Origin: Mesorhizobium plurifarium
GTDB lineage: Bacteria > Pseudomonadota > Alphaproteobacteria > Rhizobiales > Rhizobiaceae
DNA length: 43,001 nt
NCBI GenBank assembly: GCA_000824785.1
Contig: CCNB01000016.1
Span: forward strand, 110,925 to 153,925
Direction of reading: 5' to 3'
The notes below the pieces were generated by a model. The model was not told the origin of the DNA, did not search any database, and was given only the letters and a program-made list of their open reading frames with translations. Position 1 is the stretch's first letter. Every line of letters starts with the position of its first letter. A program made the translations under genes and the position numbers. This document shows positions 28,740-38,177 of this stretch, one piece after another.

Positions 28740-29823
28740 CCTGCCTGCGCAGCGACTTGCCGGTCTCGGCGTCGAACAGATGGATGCTTTCTTCGTCGAA
28801 GCTGTAGCGCACGGGCGCGCGCAATTCCGGGCATTCGCGGGCCGGGACCAGCGCGCTGATCTCCTTGCCGCCGGAGCCGAACGTCACCAGCGCGTCATTG
28901 CCGTGGAACTCGATGAGGTCGGCGGTGCCTTGCAGCAGATTTGCCGCGCCGGCCTGCGCCGTCTTCAGGTCCGGAGGCCGGATGCCGAGCACCACGCGAT
29001 CGCCGTGCTGCAGATGGAAGTCGCTGCCCTGCAGCGATAGCACCGTTCCGGCGCCGGTCAGCGTCCAGCCGTCGCCCTTCCGGCCCACGGTAGCCTCGAT
29101 GAAATTCATGTTCGGCGTGCCGATGAAACCGGCCACGAACTGGTTGCCGGGACGGCGGTAGATCTCGGCCGGCGAGCCGATCTGCTCGATCACGCCGTCC
29201 TTCAGAAGCACGATGCGGTCGGCCAAAGTCATCGCTTCCAGCTGGTCGTGCGTGACATAGACGGTCGTCGTCTTCAGCGACTGGTGCAGCCTGGCGATCT
29301 CGATGCGCATGTGGTTGCGCAGCTTGGCGTCGAGGTTGGACAGCGGCTCGTCGAAGAGAAAGACCTTCGGCGTCTTGATCATGGCGCGCGCGATCGCCAC
29401 GCGCTGCTGCTGGCCGCCGGAAAGCTCGGTCGGCTTGCGGCCGAGATAGGGCTCCAGCCCAAGCGTCCTGGAGACCGCCTCGACGCGCTTCCTGATCTCG
29501 GCCGCCGGCACCTTCTGGCGCTTGAGCCCGAAGGCGATGTTGTCGAAGATCGTCATATGCGGATAGAGCGCATAATTCTGGAAGACCATGGCGATGCCGC
29601 GGTCGCCCGGCTCCAGATCGTTGACCACCTTGCCGCCGATCGACACCTCGCCGCCGCTGATGTCCTCCAGCCCCGCCAGCATCCTCAGAAGCGTGGACTT
29701 GCCGCAGCCGGACGGTCCCAGGAACACGACGAACTCATGCTCCTCGATCGCGAGGTTGAGATCGCGAATGACGGTCGTGGCGCCATAGGCCTTGTCGACA
29801 TGGGAGCAAACGATCGCGGACAT
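28732..29823 (-). CDS. Carbohydrate ABC transporter ATPase (UgpC/MalK type)
   Basis: A 363-aa ATPase. Walker A GPSGCGKST (residues 36-44), LSGGQQQR (134-141), Walker B FLFDEP (155-160) and H-loop THDQ near 192. The C-terminal TOBE-like domain is complete. It is the last gene of the minus-strand operon that starts with the binding protein at 33951; the other ABC parts lie upstream beyond the dehydrogenase. Distinct from SmoK, so this is a separate importer. Confidence 0.93.
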   Translation of the reverse strand: MSAIVCSHVDKAYGATTVIRDLNLAIEEHEFVVFLGPSGCGKSTLLRMLAGLEDISGGEVSIGGKVVNDLEPGDRGIAMVFQNYALYPHMTIFDNIAFGLKRQKVPAAEIRKRVEAVSRTLGLEPYLGRKPTELSGGQQQRVAIARAMIKTPKVFLFDEPLSNLDAKLRNHMRIEIARLHQSLKTTTVYVTHDQLEAMTLADRIVLLKDGVIEQIGSPAEIYRRPGNQFVAGFIGTPNMNFIEATVGRKGDGWTLTGAGTVLSLQGSDFHLQHGDRVVLGIRPPDLKTAQAGAANLLQGTADLIEFHGNDALVTFGSGGKEISALVPARECPELRAPVRYSFDEESIHLFDAETGKSLRRQAN

Positions 29824-29826
29824 GCC

Positions 29827-30873
29827 TTATCCCTTCTCGCCGGTCAGCAGGATCTGCAGCTTGACGTCCTGCGGCTTGCCTTGCGCCGCGCGCTCGAACG
29901 CCTTGATGCTTTCGGAGAAATCGTAGGTGCCGGTGATCAGTGGCTTGAGGTCGACCTTGCCGGAGGCGATGAGCTGCAAAGCGCGGTCGAAGATGTTGGC
30001 ATAGCGGAACACGGTCTCGATGCGCACTTCCTTGGAGATCGCCGCCGGTACGTTGAGCTCGACCGTCTCCACCGGCAGCCCGACCAGCACCACCGCGCCC
30101 CCCGGCCGCACGATGTCGAACAGATTGGCGAAAGCCTTCGGGCTGCCGCTCGCCTCGAACACGATATCGGCGCCCCAATTGTCGGTGGCGGTCGCAACGG
30201 CGTCGACCAGCGACTGTTCGCCGATATTGACCGGCACGATGCCCGGATACTGGCCGGCGATCTCAAGCTTGGGCGCTGAAAAGTCTGAAATGAGCACTTT
30301 GGAGCATCCGCCCGCCAGCGCGGCGAGCGCGATCATGATGCCGATCGGGCCGCAGCCGACGACGACGGCGACGTCGCCGGGCACGATGCGGGCGCGCGCC
30401 GCCGCCTGCATGCCGATGGCGAAGGGCTCGACCATCGCGCCCTCGGCGAAGGAGACATTGTCCGGCAATTTGTAGGTGAAGGCCGCCGGATGGACGGCGT
30501 AGGGTGCCAGCACCCCATGCACCGGCGGCGTCGCCCAGAAGCGGACGTCCGGATCGACATTGTAGATGCCGAGCTTCGTCGCGCGCGACGCAAGGTTCGG
30601 CACGCCCGGCTCCATGCAGACGCGGTCGCCGACCTTCAGGCTCGTGACGTTGGCGCCGACCTCGATGATCGTGCCCGACGCCTCGTGGCCGAGCACCATC
30701 GGCTGGCGCACGATGTAGCTGCCGATGGCGCCATGCGTGTAGTAATGCACGTCGCTGCCGCAGACGCCGACCGTGTGGATGGCGATCCGGACATCGTCCG
30801 GTCCGACATCTTGCGGCAGCGCGATCTCGCGCAGCGACAGTTCGCCTTTTTTTTCAAGCACCAGTGCCCGCAT
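29827..30873 (-). CDS. Zinc-type polyol dehydrogenase, xylitol/sorbitol dehydrogenase-like
   Basis: A 348-aa medium-chain dehydrogenase that would oxidise xylitol, sorbitol or related polyols to the ketose. Catalytic zinc ligands are Cys38 (GVCGSD), His63-Glu64 (GHEA) and Glu149. The Rossmann motif is VVVGCGPIG (about 170-178). The segment where most members have four structural-zinc cysteines (about 92-106) has none, reading VPNLASRATKLGIYN. Start codon ATG at 30873 with a weak GAGG. It lies between permease and ATPase genes of the operon, 3 bases before the ATPase start. Confidence 0.9.
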   Translation of the reverse strand: MRALVLEKKGELSLREIALPQDVGPDDVRIAIHTVGVCGSDVHYYTHGAIGSYIVRQPMVLGHEASGTIIEVGANVTSLKVGDRVCMEPGVPNLASRATKLGIYNVDPDVRFWATPPVHGVLAPYAVHPAAFTYKLPDNVSFAEGAMVEPFAIGMQAAARARIVPGDVAVVVGCGPIGIMIALAALAGGCSKVLISDFSAPKLEIAGQYPGIVPVNIGEQSLVDAVATATDNWGADIVFEASGSPKAFANLFDIVRPGGAVVLVGLPVETVELNVPAAISKEVRIETVFRYANIFDRALQLIASGKVDLKPLITGTYDFSESIKAFERAAQGKPQDVKLQILLTGEKG

Positions 30874-30887
30874 CGGGTATCCTCGCT

Positions 30888-31715
30888 TCAACTTTTCTTT
30901 TGCCGGAAAACGGAATTCAGGAAGCCGCTCAGAACGCCGAGGAAGAGCAGCGGCGGCAGCGACAGGAGCACCACCGAGGCGTTGAGGATGCCCCACGGCA
31001 CGTTCATGCCTTGCTGGGACAGCTCGGACGCCACGATCGGCAGCGTCTTGGCGTTGGAGCTCGACAACATCAGCGCGATGAGGAACTCGTTCCAGACCAA
31101 GACAAAGCTGAAGGCGATGGCGCCGATCAGCGAGCGCGCCGCGACGGGAAGCGCGATCCGCCAGAACACCGAATAGGCGCCGTAGCCGTCGACGAAGGCC
31201 GCTTCCTCGATCTCCTTCGGCACGCCTTGGAAAGCCGGAATGGCAAGCCACATGATCACCGAAATGGTCAGCAGCGAGTAGGTGACGATCAGCGCCGGCA
31301 AACTGTCGTAGAGTCCGACCTGCAGCCAGATCACCATCAGCGGGATGGCGACCGCCACCGGCGGCAGGAAGCGCAGCGATAATACGAAGAACTGGATGTC
31401 GCCGGCGAAGCGGTTGGGATATCGCGCCACCGCATAGGCCGCCGGCAGGCCGAGCACGATGCCGATCAGCACCGCCGCGCCGCAAGCGACCGCGGAGTTG
31501 CAGAGCCCGGTCAGCACGCTGTCGCGGCCGAGGATGTAGCTGATGTTGGCCAGCGTCGGCGTGAAGACCACCTTCGGCACGCGGGTGATGATGTCGACAT
31601 TGTTCTTCAACGCATTGAGCGCCGTCCAGAGAAGCGGAAACACGGCCAGGAACCCGGCCAGCGCCAGGACGGTTTTCGCGATCAGGCGGCCCGGTCTCAA
31701 TCGATATTGCTTCAT
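30888..31715 (-). CDS. Carbohydrate ABC transporter permease (MalG type)
   Basis: A 275-aa inner-membrane permease with six spans and an EAA loop (KEIEEAAFVDGYGAYSVFWRI, about residues 171-191). The start at 31715 overlaps the upstream permease stop by ATGA; another ATG 18 bases upstream is possible. Pairs with the next permease. Confidence 0.9.
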   Translation of the reverse strand: MKQYRLRPGRLIAKTVLALAGFLAVFPLLWTALNALKNNVDIITRVPKVVFTPTLANISYILGRDSVLTGLCNSAVACGAAVLIGIVLGLPAAYAVARYPNRFAGDIQFFVLSLRFLPPVAVAIPLMVIWLQVGLYDSLPALIVTYSLLTISVIMWLAIPAFQGVPKEIEEAAFVDGYGAYSVFWRIALPVAARSLIGAIAFSFVLVWNEFLIALMLSSSNAKTLPIVASELSQQGMNVPWGILNASVVLLSLPPLLFLGVLSGFLNSVFRQKKS

Positions 31716-32578
31716 GCCTGCACCCGCTTCCAAAGCATGGTGAAGGTGATGACGGTCGCGATCATCATCAGCACCGCCATGGCCGAGGCGTAGGAAACCT
31801 TGCCGGATTCGATGAAGCCTTGCGAGAAGGCGTACATGTCGAGCGTTTCGGTCGCGACGCCCGGCCCGCCGCGCGTCATCACATAGATCAGGTCGAAGGA
31901 GCGCAGCGACTCGATCATCTTGACGAACATCAGGCTGATCAGCGGTGCCTTCAGCATCGGCAAGGTCACATAGGCATGGATCTGCCAGCGCCTGGCGTGG
32001 TCGAGCCTGGCCGCCTCGATCGGCTGCGGCGGCAAGGTCTCAAGCAGCTTCAGCACGATGACGGCGAAGAACAGCCCCCATTGCCAGACATCGACCGAGG
32101 CGACGGCGAACAATGCGGTGCCGGGTTTGGACAGCGGATCGAAGATCAGCCCGCCGGTGAGGAGCCGGTAGGGATAGGTGGCGATGCCGTAGAGCGGGTG
32201 GTAGGCGAACTTCCAGACGAAGGCGGCCGAGACGCGCGGCAAAAGCACCGGGATGATGAACAGAAGGCAGTAGAAATTGCGCAGGCGTGGGCCGGCCACC
32301 TCGAACATCAGCACGCCGAGCCCGATCGCCGCCACCATCGTCGCGACGACCGTGACGATCTCCCATTTCACCGAAACCCAGACGGCGTTGAGGAAGCGGC
32401 GATCGGCAAAGAGGTCGGCGAAGTTCGAGAACCACACCCAGGAATAGCCGGTCGTGCTCAGCTCGCGGCTCTGCAGCGCGATGACGACCGCATAGAGCGT
32501 CGGCACCATCGACAGCACCAGAAGGATGGCTAAGGTCGGAACCAGAAATGTGACCGGCAGGGAAGAGCGTCGGCGCAT
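31712..32578 (-). CDS. Carbohydrate ABC transporter permease (MalF type)
   Basis: A 288-aa inner-membrane protein, six spans, EAA-like loop with PIEAARLDHARRWQIHAYVTL (about residues 185-205), slightly off the consensus Gly. First permease of the operon, about 100 bases after the binding-protein gene across a hairpin. Confidence 0.9.
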   Translation of the reverse strand: MRRRSSLPVTFLVPTLAILLVLSMVPTLYAVVIALQSRELSTTGYSWVWFSNFADLFADRRFLNAVWVSVKWEIVTVVATMVAAIGLGVLMFEVAGPRLRNFYCLLFIIPVLLPRVSAAFVWKFAYHPLYGIATYPYRLLTGGLIFDPLSKPGTALFAVASVDVWQWGLFFAVIVLKLLETLPPQPIEAARLDHARRWQIHAYVTLPMLKAPLISLMFVKMIESLRSFDLIYVMTRGGPGVATETLDMYAFSQGFIESGKVSYASAMAVLMMIATVITFTMLWKRVQA

Positions 32579-32614
32579 GGCCTATCCTCGGGTGTATTTG
32601 GGTCGTTGGTAGAA

Positions 32615-32668
32615 CCCGCGGCGCGGATCCCAGCATTCCTTCGAATGCCGTGGACCGTACGCCGCGGG
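32615..32668 (-). other. Stem-loop between binding-protein and permease genes
   Basis: Outer 9-bp arms CCCGCGGCG (32615-32623) and CGCCGCGGG (32660-32668), inner hairpin GCATTC-CTTC-GAATGC (32633-32648). No U-tract on the sense strand. Same position in its operon as the hairpin after smoE. Confidence 0.65.
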
Positions 32669-32676
32669 CGGGAGGA

Positions 32677-33951
32677 TTACTTCTTCTTCACCAGCTCGTT
32701 GGCATAGGCCTCGAGCTCGTTGAGGCCGCCCTTGATGTCGGTGCGCGTGCCGGTGACCAGTTCTTCCAGAATGATGCCCCAGCGGTCGCCGAGGTCGGGC
32801 CAGCGCGGATCCTGCCAGAAGTTCACCGCCGTCACCTTGCCGGTTTCGGCCAGCGCCTGGCCGAGATCGGCGCCGTAGATGTCGGCGAATTCCTTGCTGG
32901 AAAGAATGCTGGTGCGGTTCAACTCGCCGAACTGATGCGCATCGAGCCGGCGCTTCTCGTTCTCCTTCGACGTTGCCCAGGCGATGAACAGGCCGGCGCA
33001 TTTCTTAGCCGCGTCATCGGCATTGGCCTTGGTGCCGATGGCGAGCCCATGGCCGTAGCCGCCGCCCGGCAGCGGCGAGGGCGGCGGCAGGAAGCCGACC
33101 TTGCCGACCACCTGCGATGTCTTCGGGTCGACCGCCATGCCCGACAGCGGCGTCGATTCGACGAGGATGGCGACCTGGCCGGAGAGGAAGGCGCCGGTCG
33201 ATTCATCCCAGCTGCCGGTCTGCGTGCCGGGCGCCGAGTCCTTGAACAGCTTGAGATAGGTCTCCGTCGCCTTCACCGCCGCGTCCGAATTGAAAGCCGG
33301 CTTGTCGCCGTCGAACCACTTGCCGCCATAGGCCTTGAAGAACGGCATCCAGCGCCAGACATTGGCGCCCGAGCCGCGCGCGCCGCGCAGCGCGATGCCG
33401 TACATGCCCTTGTCGGCGTTGGTCAGCTTCGGCACGTCGGCGATCAGCTCGTCCAGCGTCTTCGGCGGCTGGATGCCGGCGGCTTCCAGCACGTCCTTGC
33501 GGTAGACCATCAGGTCGCCGCCGCCGGTGAGCGGCGCAAACCACACCTTGCCGTCATAGGTGGCGACCTTCTGGCGGCCCGGATCGAAATCGGCGTAGTC
33601 ATAGTCAGCCGGATAATAATCGGTCAGCGGCACGATCCAGCCCGAGGAGGCGAACAGCGCCACATTGGCCTCGTCGACATAGTAGACGTTGTAATTGCCG
33701 ACGGTGGAAGCATCGGCGCGCGACTTGGCGCGGCGGTCGTTCTCGTTGAGGTAGTCGATCTGGAAGCCGGCGCCGGAGAGCTTTTTGAACTCGTCCTTGG
33801 AGTCCTCCAGAAGCGTCAGGCCGTCGCGCGGTTGCGCCAGCACCTTGACCGGCGCCGAGCAGACGGGCGCCTGGGCAAGTGCTGCGGTTGACACGGAAGC
33901 GGTAAGCACGAACGCTGCGCCGAGGCTGGCAGCGAGCCGGTTTGAATTCAT
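32677..33951 (-). CDS. Carbohydrate ABC transporter substrate-binding protein
   Basis: A 424-aa periplasmic binding protein with a Sec signal peptide (hydrophobic ASLGAAFVLTASVSTAA, cut after LAQA, about residue 27). The mature part is a CUT1-type fold; NVYYVDEANVALFASSGWIVP (about 89-109) corresponds to the ligand cleft. The substrate is probably a polyol or pentitol judging from the dehydrogenase in the operon. GGAGGAG precedes the ATG at 33951. First gene of the operon, with the AraC gene upstream. Confidence 0.9.
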   Translation of the reverse strand: MNSNRLAASLGAAFVLTASVSTAALAQAPVCSAPVKVLAQPRDGLTLLEDSKDEFKKLSGAGFQIDYLNENDRRAKSRADASTVGNYNVYYVDEANVALFASSGWIVPLTDYYPADYDYADFDPGRQKVATYDGKVWFAPLTGGGDLMVYRKDVLEAAGIQPPKTLDELIADVPKLTNADKGMYGIALRGARGSGANVWRWMPFFKAYGGKWFDGDKPAFNSDAAVKATETYLKLFKDSAPGTQTGSWDESTGAFLSGQVAILVESTPLSGMAVDPKTSQVVGKVGFLPPPSPLPGGGYGHGLAIGTKANADDAAKKCAGLFIAWATSKENEKRRLDAHQFGELNRTSILSSKEFADIYGADLGQALAETGKVTAVNFWQDPRWPDLGDRWGIILEELVTGTRTDIKGGLNELEAYANELVKKK

Positions 33952-34129
33952 TGGTTTTCTCCTCCAGGAACACTCGCGAAAAGCGGCAGGTCCTCGGATT
34001 AAGCGACCCTCACCGTCGCCCGTAGGACCTTCCACCCGTCGCCAAAATGAGCAGTTGGAGAGAGCGAGGCTAGAAGCCCCGTTGCAGCAGATCTGTACTT
34101 TTATGCATTGTGCGGCGCAAAAGATGGCG

Positions 34130-34146
34130 CGGGCAGAGTCTGCCCG
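34130..34146. promoter_or_regulatory. Palindrome CGGGCAGAGTCTGCCCG upstream of the binding-protein gene
   Basis: A perfect 8-bp inverted repeat with one central base, in the 240-base gap between the AraC gene end (34192) and the binding-protein start (33951). It could terminate araC transcription (TTTT follows some bases later on the minus strand) or serve as the regulator's operator. No choice can be made from sequence. Confidence 0.4.
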
Positions 34147-34191
34147 TCACACGAGTATCAGTGCTATCGGAGTGGTCGTATCTCGGCTGTC

Positions 34192-35109
34192 CTACGCCCT
34201 TAGCGTAAGCCGCTGCCGCGACAGCTTGCGATAGGATGACGGCGTCATCTTGTGCTTGCGCAGGAAGGCGCGGTTGAAGTTCGAGATGTTCATGTAGCCG
34301 ACCTGGAAGCAGATGTCGGTGATCGGGATATCGGTGTCTGCGAGCAGCTTGCAGGCCTGCCAGAGCCTGAGCTTGGCGAGGTGGTCGCTGAAGGAATTGC
34401 CGGTGTTCTTCTGGAAGAAGCGGGAAAAACTGCTTTCGCTCATGCCGGCCAGTTGAGCCACGTCCGGCAGCTTCAGGTCCTCGGCGAAATGCTGGAACAG
34501 GTAGGTCAGTGAGCGTTGCACGATATCCAGCGACTCCGCGTCGAGAAGCGGGGAGAAATCCGGCGACGACAAAAGCTGGTATTCGTCGGTGGTGGCCAGA
34601 AGCTCGAGCAGCTCGAGGAACATGCGGAACCGCGCCAGCCCGTGCACCTCGCCCATCCGTTCCATCAGCTCGGCGCCGTCGAGCGCCGTCCGGCCATGGA
34701 AGACCATGCCGCGCAGCGAGCGCTCCAGGAACGGCTCCAGCTCACGCAGTTCCGGCAGCAGCCCGGATGAACCGCGCAGCCGCTCGGGATCGAACTGCAG
34801 CACGATATCGCGGCCCTCGATCAGTTCGCCGGGCTGCACCGCCGTCACCCAGTCATGCGGCAGCCCGCCGCCGACGATCGTCAGGTAGCCCGGCCCGAAT
34901 TCGCCGATATGGTCGCCGACCAGCACCACGCCGGACGATTTCCTGAGCAGGTGGATTTCGTATTCCGGATGGAAATTCCAGACATTGCGCTCCCACGGAT
35001 AGTCGTCCAGCCGCCACAGGAAACTTTCGCTTGCCTCCGTCACGATGTGCTCGAAGGCAGGCGCCGTGCGCGGGATCGCGGCCGTGTTCTTTCTGCGCCT
35101 GAACGGCAT
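34192..35109 (-). CDS. AraC-family transcriptional regulator with cupin-like N-terminus
   Basis: A 305-aa regulator. The N-terminal effector half carries a cupin-like region (HPEYEIHLL...VGDHIGEFGPGYLTIVGGGLPHDW, about residues 47-86). The C-terminal DNA-binding half has two HTHs: LPDVAQLAGMSESSFSRFF (about 216-234) and ITDICFQVGYMNISNFNRAF (about 262-281). It lies upstream of the carbohydrate ABC operon on the same strand and most likely controls it. Divergent from the MATE gene. Confidence 0.92.
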   Translation of the reverse strand: MPFRRRKNTAAIPRTAPAFEHIVTEASESFLWRLDDYPWERNVWNFHPEYEIHLLRKSSGVVLVGDHIGEFGPGYLTIVGGGLPHDWVTAVQPGELIEGRDIVLQFDPERLRGSSGLLPELRELEPFLERSLRGMVFHGRTALDGAELMERMGEVHGLARFRMFLELLELLATTDEYQLLSSPDFSPLLDAESLDIVQRSLTYLFQHFAEDLKLPDVAQLAGMSESSFSRFFQKNTGNSFSDHLAKLRLWQACKLLADTDIPITDICFQVGYMNISNFNRAFLRKHKMTPSSYRKLSRQRLTLRA

Positions 35110-35141
35110 TCATTCCTCCCGGCATAGCGCGCCGGTTGCGC

Positions 35142-35155
35142 ATGCCCGCGGGCAT
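35142..35155. promoter_or_regulatory. Palindrome ATGCCCGCGGGCAT in the AraC-MATE spacer
   Basis: Perfect 14-base palindrome 33-46 bases before the AraC start, between divergent genes. Operator candidate; also possible hairpin in the araC leader. Confidence 0.35.
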
Positions 35156-35275
35156 CCGTAGCAGCCCGCGGCTGGCAAATGAAAGAGGCGTCGGGCAAAC
35201 ACGGTTCCGCCTGGATCAATCGCTAGCCAGGCCTCCTCCTTGCCAACATACCGCTTTTCGTCCAAAAGCCGACGC

Positions 35276-35289
35276 AAATGGCGCCATTT
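35276..35289. promoter_or_regulatory. Palindrome AAATGGCGCCATTT upstream of the MATE gene
   Basis: Perfect 14-base palindrome 64-77 bases before the MATE start. The gap 35110-35352 holds no gene; this and the palindrome at 35142 are its only notable features. Confidence 0.4.
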
Positions 35290-35352
35290 TGCGCCGTTGT
35301 GTACGGCTTCCGGCCTTTTTGCCGACGCGCCGTGTTCTGAAAGAGCGGAACA

Positions 35353-36756
35353 ATGTCTGCGATCGAAGCCGGCGCTCGCGCGCCGGAAAACCTTTGGCGT
35401 CAGGAAATCAGGGCGACGATCGCGCTCGCCTGGCCGATGGTGCTGACCAATCTCGGCCAGACGGCCATGACCGCGACCGACGTCATGATGATGGGCCGGC
35501 TCGGGCCCGATACGCTCGCCGCGGGCGCGCTGGGCTCCAACCTCTATTTCATGCCGCTGATCTTCGGCCTCGGCCTGATGCTGGCGACCTCGCCGATGAT
35601 GGCGACCGAGCTCGGCCGTCATCCACACTCCGTGCGCGACCTGCGCCGCACCGTGCGCCAGGGCCTGTGGCTGGCGATCCTGATCTCGATCCCCATCTGG
35701 ATCTTCCTTTCGCATGGCGAAGAGGTGCTTCTGGCCATGGGCCAGAAGCCGGAGCTTGCGCATCAGGCCGGCATCTATCTGCACTGGCTGCAATGGGCGG
35801 TGCTGCCCTTCTACGGCTATATCGTGTTGCGTTCCTTCATCTCGGCGCTGGAGCGGCCGGGCTGGGCGCTGATCATCGTTTTCGTCGCGGTCGCCTGCAA
35901 CGCCTTCTTCAACTGGGTGTTCATGTTCGGCAATCTCGGCGTCAGGTCGATGGGCATCGCCGGCTCCGGCCTCGCCACCACCTTGTCCAGCACGCTGATG
36001 TTCGTCGGCCTGGCGGCGGTGGTGATGCTCGAGAAGAAGTTCCGCCGCTACCGTCTGTTCGGCCGTTTCTGGCGCTCCGACTGGCCGCGTTTCCGCGGGT
36101 TGCTCAGGCTCGGCCTGCCGATCGCCGGCATCCTCGCCTTCGAGGTGACGATCTTCAACGCGGCGGCCCTGCTGATGGGCCTGATCGATGCGGATTCGCT
36201 GGCCGCGCACGCCATCGCCATCCAGATCGCCTCGATCTCCTTCATGGTGCCGCTCGGTCTCAACCAGGCGGTCACGGTCCGGGTCGGCCTTGCGCATGGC
36301 GCCGGCAATCCTGAGGGCGTTTCGCGCGCCGGCTGGACCGCCTTTGTCATCGGCGTCTCCTTCATGGCGCTGATGGGCCTGGTGATGATTCTGTGGCCGC
36401 ATCTCCTGATCGGCGCCTTCATCGATCTCGCCGACCCGGCCAATGCCAGGGTGATCACGCTTGCCGTGTCCTTCCTGGTGTTCGCGGCGCTGTTCCAGAT
36501 TTTCGACGGCGCCCAGGCGGTCGCGGCCGGCATGCTGCGCGGCCTGCACGACACCAAGGTGCCGATGATCTATGCGGCGATCGGCTATTGGGGCGTCGGC
36601 CTGCCGCTCGGCGTGCTGCTCGCCTTCCATTTCGGCCTGAACGGCGTCGGCATCTGGATCGGCCTGGCGTCGGGACTGGCCGTGGTGGCGGCGCTCCTGC
36701 TCGCGCGCTGGCTCAGGCGCGACCGCATCGCGCCGGCGCTGTCCTTCGGGCATTGA
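35353..36756 (+). CDS. MATE-family multidrug efflux protein (NorM-like)
   Basis: A 467-aa inner-membrane antiporter of the NorM branch with about 12 spans, exporting cationic drugs or metabolites against sodium or protons. Repeats of the two MATE halves are visible, e.g. WPMVLTNLGQTAMTATDVMMMGRLG (residues 27-51) is typical of NorM span 1. Start at 35353 with a weak AGAGCGGAA. Convergent with the amino-acid permease; not part of a transporter operon. Substrate unknown. Confidence 0.93.
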   Translation: MSAIEAGARAPENLWRQEIRATIALAWPMVLTNLGQTAMTATDVMMMGRLGPDTLAAGALGSNLYFMPLIFGLGLMLATSPMMATELGRHPHSVRDLRRTVRQGLWLAILISIPIWIFLSHGEEVLLAMGQKPELAHQAGIYLHWLQWAVLPFYGYIVLRSFISALERPGWALIIVFVAVACNAFFNWVFMFGNLGVRSMGIAGSGLATTLSSTLMFVGLAAVVMLEKKFRRYRLFGRFWRSDWPRFRGLLRLGLPIAGILAFEVTIFNAAALLMGLIDADSLAAHAIAIQIASISFMVPLGLNQAVTVRVGLAHGAGNPEGVSRAGWTAFVIGVSFMALMGLVMILWPHLLIGAFIDLADPANARVITLAVSFLVFAALFQIFDGAQAVAAGMLRGLHDTKVPMIYAAIGYWGVGLPLGVLLAFHFGLNGVGIWIGLASGLAVVAALLLARWLRRDRIAPALSFGH

Positions 36757-36766
36757 CGAGAAAGGC

Positions 36767-36783
36767 TGCCGGCCCGACCGGCA
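36767..36783. terminator. Possible bidirectional terminator hairpin
   Basis: TGCCGG (36767-36772) pairs with CCGGCA (36778-36783) over a 5-base loop, between convergent genes with stops 40 bases apart. There is no U-tract, so termination is only suggested by position. Confidence 0.3.
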
Positions 36784-36796
36784 ATCTTGAGCCGGC

Positions 36797-37444
36797 TCAG
36801 CGCACCGGCGCCTGCTTTTCGAGCCGCCGTGCGTATTGCGTCAGCGGAAAACACATGACGAAGAAGATCAGCGCCACCAGCCCGTAGACCTTGAACGGTT
36901 CGAAGGTCGCGTTGTTGATGGCGTTGGAGGTCCTGACCAGCTCCTCGAAGCCGATGATCGAGGTCAGCGCCGTCGATTTGATGAGCTGCACCAGGAAGCC
37001 GACGGTCGGCGCGCGGGTGATGGCGAAGGCCTGCGGCAGGATGATCAGCCTGAGTTCCTGCAGATAGTGCAGCCCGAGGCTGGCGCCGGCGTCCCATTGG
37101 CCGCGTGGCAGTGCGTCCACGCCGCTGCGCCAGATCTCGGCCAGATAGGCGCTGGCGAAGAAGGTGAGCCCGAGCACCGCCGCCGTCCACGGCTCGATGC
37201 GCAGCCCCAGCATCGGCAGGCCGAAGAACATCAGGAAGAGCTGCATCAAAAGCGGCGTGCCCTGGAACAGCGCGATATAGCCCGAGGCGATGCGCTTCAC
37301 CCATTTGTTTTTGGCGATGCGGAAGAACAGCACGGCCAGCCCGACCAGCGCGCCGCCGATGAAGGCGGCGAGCGACAAGAGCACCGTCCAGCGCGCGGCG
37401 AGCAGGAGGTTGCGCACGATATCCCAGAAGGTGAACTCGATCAT
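36797..37444 (-). CDS. Polar amino-acid-type ABC transporter permease
   Basis: A 215-aa His/Glu/Gln/Arg-type permease with about five spans. The conserved N-terminal FQGTPLLMQLFLMFFGLP (about residues 60-77) and the EAA-like loop ASLGLHYLQELRLIILPQA (about 121-139) are clear. It overlaps the second permease by ATGA. Imports a small polar solute with the binding protein at 38178. Confidence 0.93.
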   Translation of the reverse strand: MIEFTFWDIVRNLLLAARWTVLLSLAAFIGGALVGLAVLFFRIAKNKWVKRIASGYIALFQGTPLLMQLFLMFFGLPMLGLRIEPWTAAVLGLTFFASAYLAEIWRSGVDALPRGQWDAGASLGLHYLQELRLIILPQAFAITRAPTVGFLVQLIKSTALTSIIGFEELVRTSNAINNATFEPFKVYGLVALIFFVMCFPLTQYARRLEKQAPVR

Positions 37445-38109
37445 GACACGCCTGCTCCAAGCGCCCGGCGCCCGCTGGCGACCAGCAGCCGGCGCAGCCC
37501 CATCGACAGGCCGAGATAGACCATCGTCACCACGAAATAGGTCTCGAAAGCGCGGAAGGTGCGGGCCTGCAGCATATCGGCCTCGTAGGTCAGTTCGCGT
37601 ACCGCGATCTGCGACACCACGGCCGATTCCAGCATCATGATGACGATCTGGCTGGTCAGCGCCGGGTAGATCACCTTCAGCGCCTGCGGCAGCACGATCT
37701 TGACGAATACTTGGCGGGGCCTGAGGCCGAGAGCCAGCGCTGCCTCGGTCTGGCCGCGCGGCACGGCGTCGAGCCCGGCGCCGACGATCTCGATCGTATA
37801 GGCCGCCATGTTGAGCGTCATCGCCAGCATCGCGGCCAGGATCGGGTCCAGCCTGATCCCGAGCGTGGGCAGCCCGAAGAAGATGAAGAACAGCTGCACC
37901 AGGAACGGCGTGTTGCGCATGACCTCGACATAAACGCCGATGGCCAGCTGAAGCGGCTTGGGGCCGTTTCTTTTGCCGGCGGCGCCCAGGATGCTGAGGA
38001 AGGTGCCGGCGAGCGTGGTGACGGCGATCAGAAGCAGCGTCATCGCCGCGCCGCGCGCGATCACGCCCGCCGCACCCGCAAGCCAGCCGAAGTCGAGGCT
38101 GTAGCCCAT
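37441..38109 (-). CDS. Polar amino-acid-type ABC transporter permease
   Basis: A 222-aa permease with the same family features, MRNTPFLVQLFFIFFGLP (about residues 64-81) and EAALALGLRPRQVFVKIVLPQ (about 117-137). It starts 68 bases after the binding-protein gene, across a 10-bp stem-loop. Confidence 0.93.
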   Translation of the reverse strand: MGYSLDFGWLAGAAGVIARGAAMTLLLIAVTTLAGTFLSILGAAGKRNGPKPLQLAIGVYVEVMRNTPFLVQLFFIFFGLPTLGIRLDPILAAMLAMTLNMAAYTIEIVGAGLDAVPRGQTEAALALGLRPRQVFVKIVLPQALKVIYPALTSQIVIMMLESAVVSQIAVRELTYEADMLQARTFRAFETYFVVTMVYLGLSMGLRRLLVASGRRALGAGVS

Positions 38110-38137
38110 GGCGATCGACCTTGTTGGAACAGTCGGA

Positions 38138-38169
38138 GCGGCTCAGCGCTTTGTCACGAGCTGAGCCGC
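38138..38169 (-). other. Stem-loop between binding-protein and permease genes
   Basis: GCGGCTCAGC (38138-38147) pairs perfectly with GCTGAGCCGC (38160-38169), 12-base loop. No U-tract. Third such hairpin at the same place in an ABC operon of this window. Confidence 0.65.
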
Positions 38170-38177
38170 CCTGGAGA